Shown piece by piece: positions 63,851 to 64,000 of a DNA stretch of 64,000 nt; position 1 is the stretch's first letter; each line of letters starts with the position of its first letter. The stretch is taken from contig JAKIUC010000001.1 of the NCBI GenBank assembly GCA_021647785.1, positions 112,050-176,049 on the forward strand, given 5' to 3'. This stretch comes from Melioribacteraceae bacterium (GTDB lineage: Bacteria > Bacteroidota > Ignavibacteria > Ignavibacteriales > Melioribacteraceae). The translations under genes and the position numbers were made by a program. Below the pieces are notes generated by a model. The model had not been told where the DNA came from. It saw nothing but the letters and a program-made list of their open reading frames with translations, and made no database searches.

Positions 63851-64000
63851 TATGTTATAATATAAAACCTCGTAGGTGGGGTGTAATAAATACTTAGTTT
63901 TGTGTTTTTATTCTACATTCCAAAATTGAATTAAATTTGTTTAGTGTCGTCCCTCTGGGACTTTCTTCTAATTACTTTTATGGGTTGTTACCATAATGTC
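63851..64000. mobile_element. Second copy of nested inverted-repeat element, cut by window end
   Basis: From ATGTTATAATAT at 63851 the text follows the element at 12109: GGTGGGGTGTAATAAATACT then TAGTTTTGTGTTTTTATTCT, and TAGTGTCGTCCCTCTGGGAC with only two substitutions over about 120 bp. The right end is beyond the window. Confidence 0.75.

Overview
The window is AT-rich DNA (roughly two thirds A+T by eye). It looks like a member of the Bacteroidota/Ignavibacteria (Chlorobi-side) lineage. The pointers are two large secreted proteins ending in type IX secretion (Por) sorting domains of the YPNPFNP kind, a GWxTD-domain protein, a TIGR02757 protein, a NagB fused to a PIG-L deacetylase domain, and many small repeats between genes. 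The placement is inferred from protein families; there is no rRNA gene here to confirm it.

Region by region. 1-3.8 kb holds housekeeping genes on the + strand: a TPR protein cut by the window edge, glyA, tatC and a polyprenyl synthetase. 3.8-7.0 kb is a scarred area: a decayed zeta-toxin-like gene, its small partner gene split by a 2014-bp IS1634-family element with a 65-bp target duplication, and an intact RelE/ribbon-helix-helix pair. 7.0-11.8 kb (minus strand) holds pgsA-ftsY-lipid kinase-small membrane protein, then purF, tRNA-Pro(GGG) and a MerR regulator. 11.8-14.7 kb mixes a nested inverted-repeat element, a TIGR02757 gene, an apparent toxin-antitoxin fusion and a 22/23-bp minisatellite. 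14.7-19.8 kb has two DNRLRE-type secreted proteins. 20.1-23.0 kb has two paralogous AAA/DUF4143 ATPases, each preceded by its own 33-bp-period tandem array. 23.1-26.5 kb is a LytS-type kinase/LuxR response-regulator pair split by a DUF559 gene carried between two copies of a palindrome-ended repeat.

26.9-32.4 kb holds metabolic and stress genes (beta-hydroxyacid dehydrogenase, AlkC/AlkD-like repair protein, slyD, MscS with a cyclic-nucleotide domain, a beta-barrel protein). 32.4-43.5 kb is a + strand chemosensory and signalling island: three methyl-accepting proteins, a multi-PAS histidine kinase overlapping its LytTR response regulator, CheW, and a PAS protein overlapping a receptor gene, which resembles a split aerotaxis receptor. 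No CheA, CheR or CheB is present. 43.8-54.6 kb has a MORN/TonB_C protein, an M50-like membrane protease, a second giant sorting-domain protein with a 519-bp internal duplication, thioredoxin, NagB/PIG-L and a beta-barrel protein. 54.8-63.4 kb (minus strand) has UspA, a HisA-like protein, tsaD, proline dehydrogenase, a decayed antitoxin, a ParE/Phd pair, and an operon GWxTD protein-pdxA-methyltransferase-ftsE.

Three dispersed repeat families recur: a roughly 100-130-bp element with ATACCGACA ends, a hairpin family built on GGCATCCTT-AGGAGAACTTAGCC, and the nested inverted-repeat element at 12.1 kb with a second copy running off the right edge. The features most worth following up are the paired 33-bp arrays in front of the DUF4143 ATPases and the DUF559 cassette inside the two-component pair.
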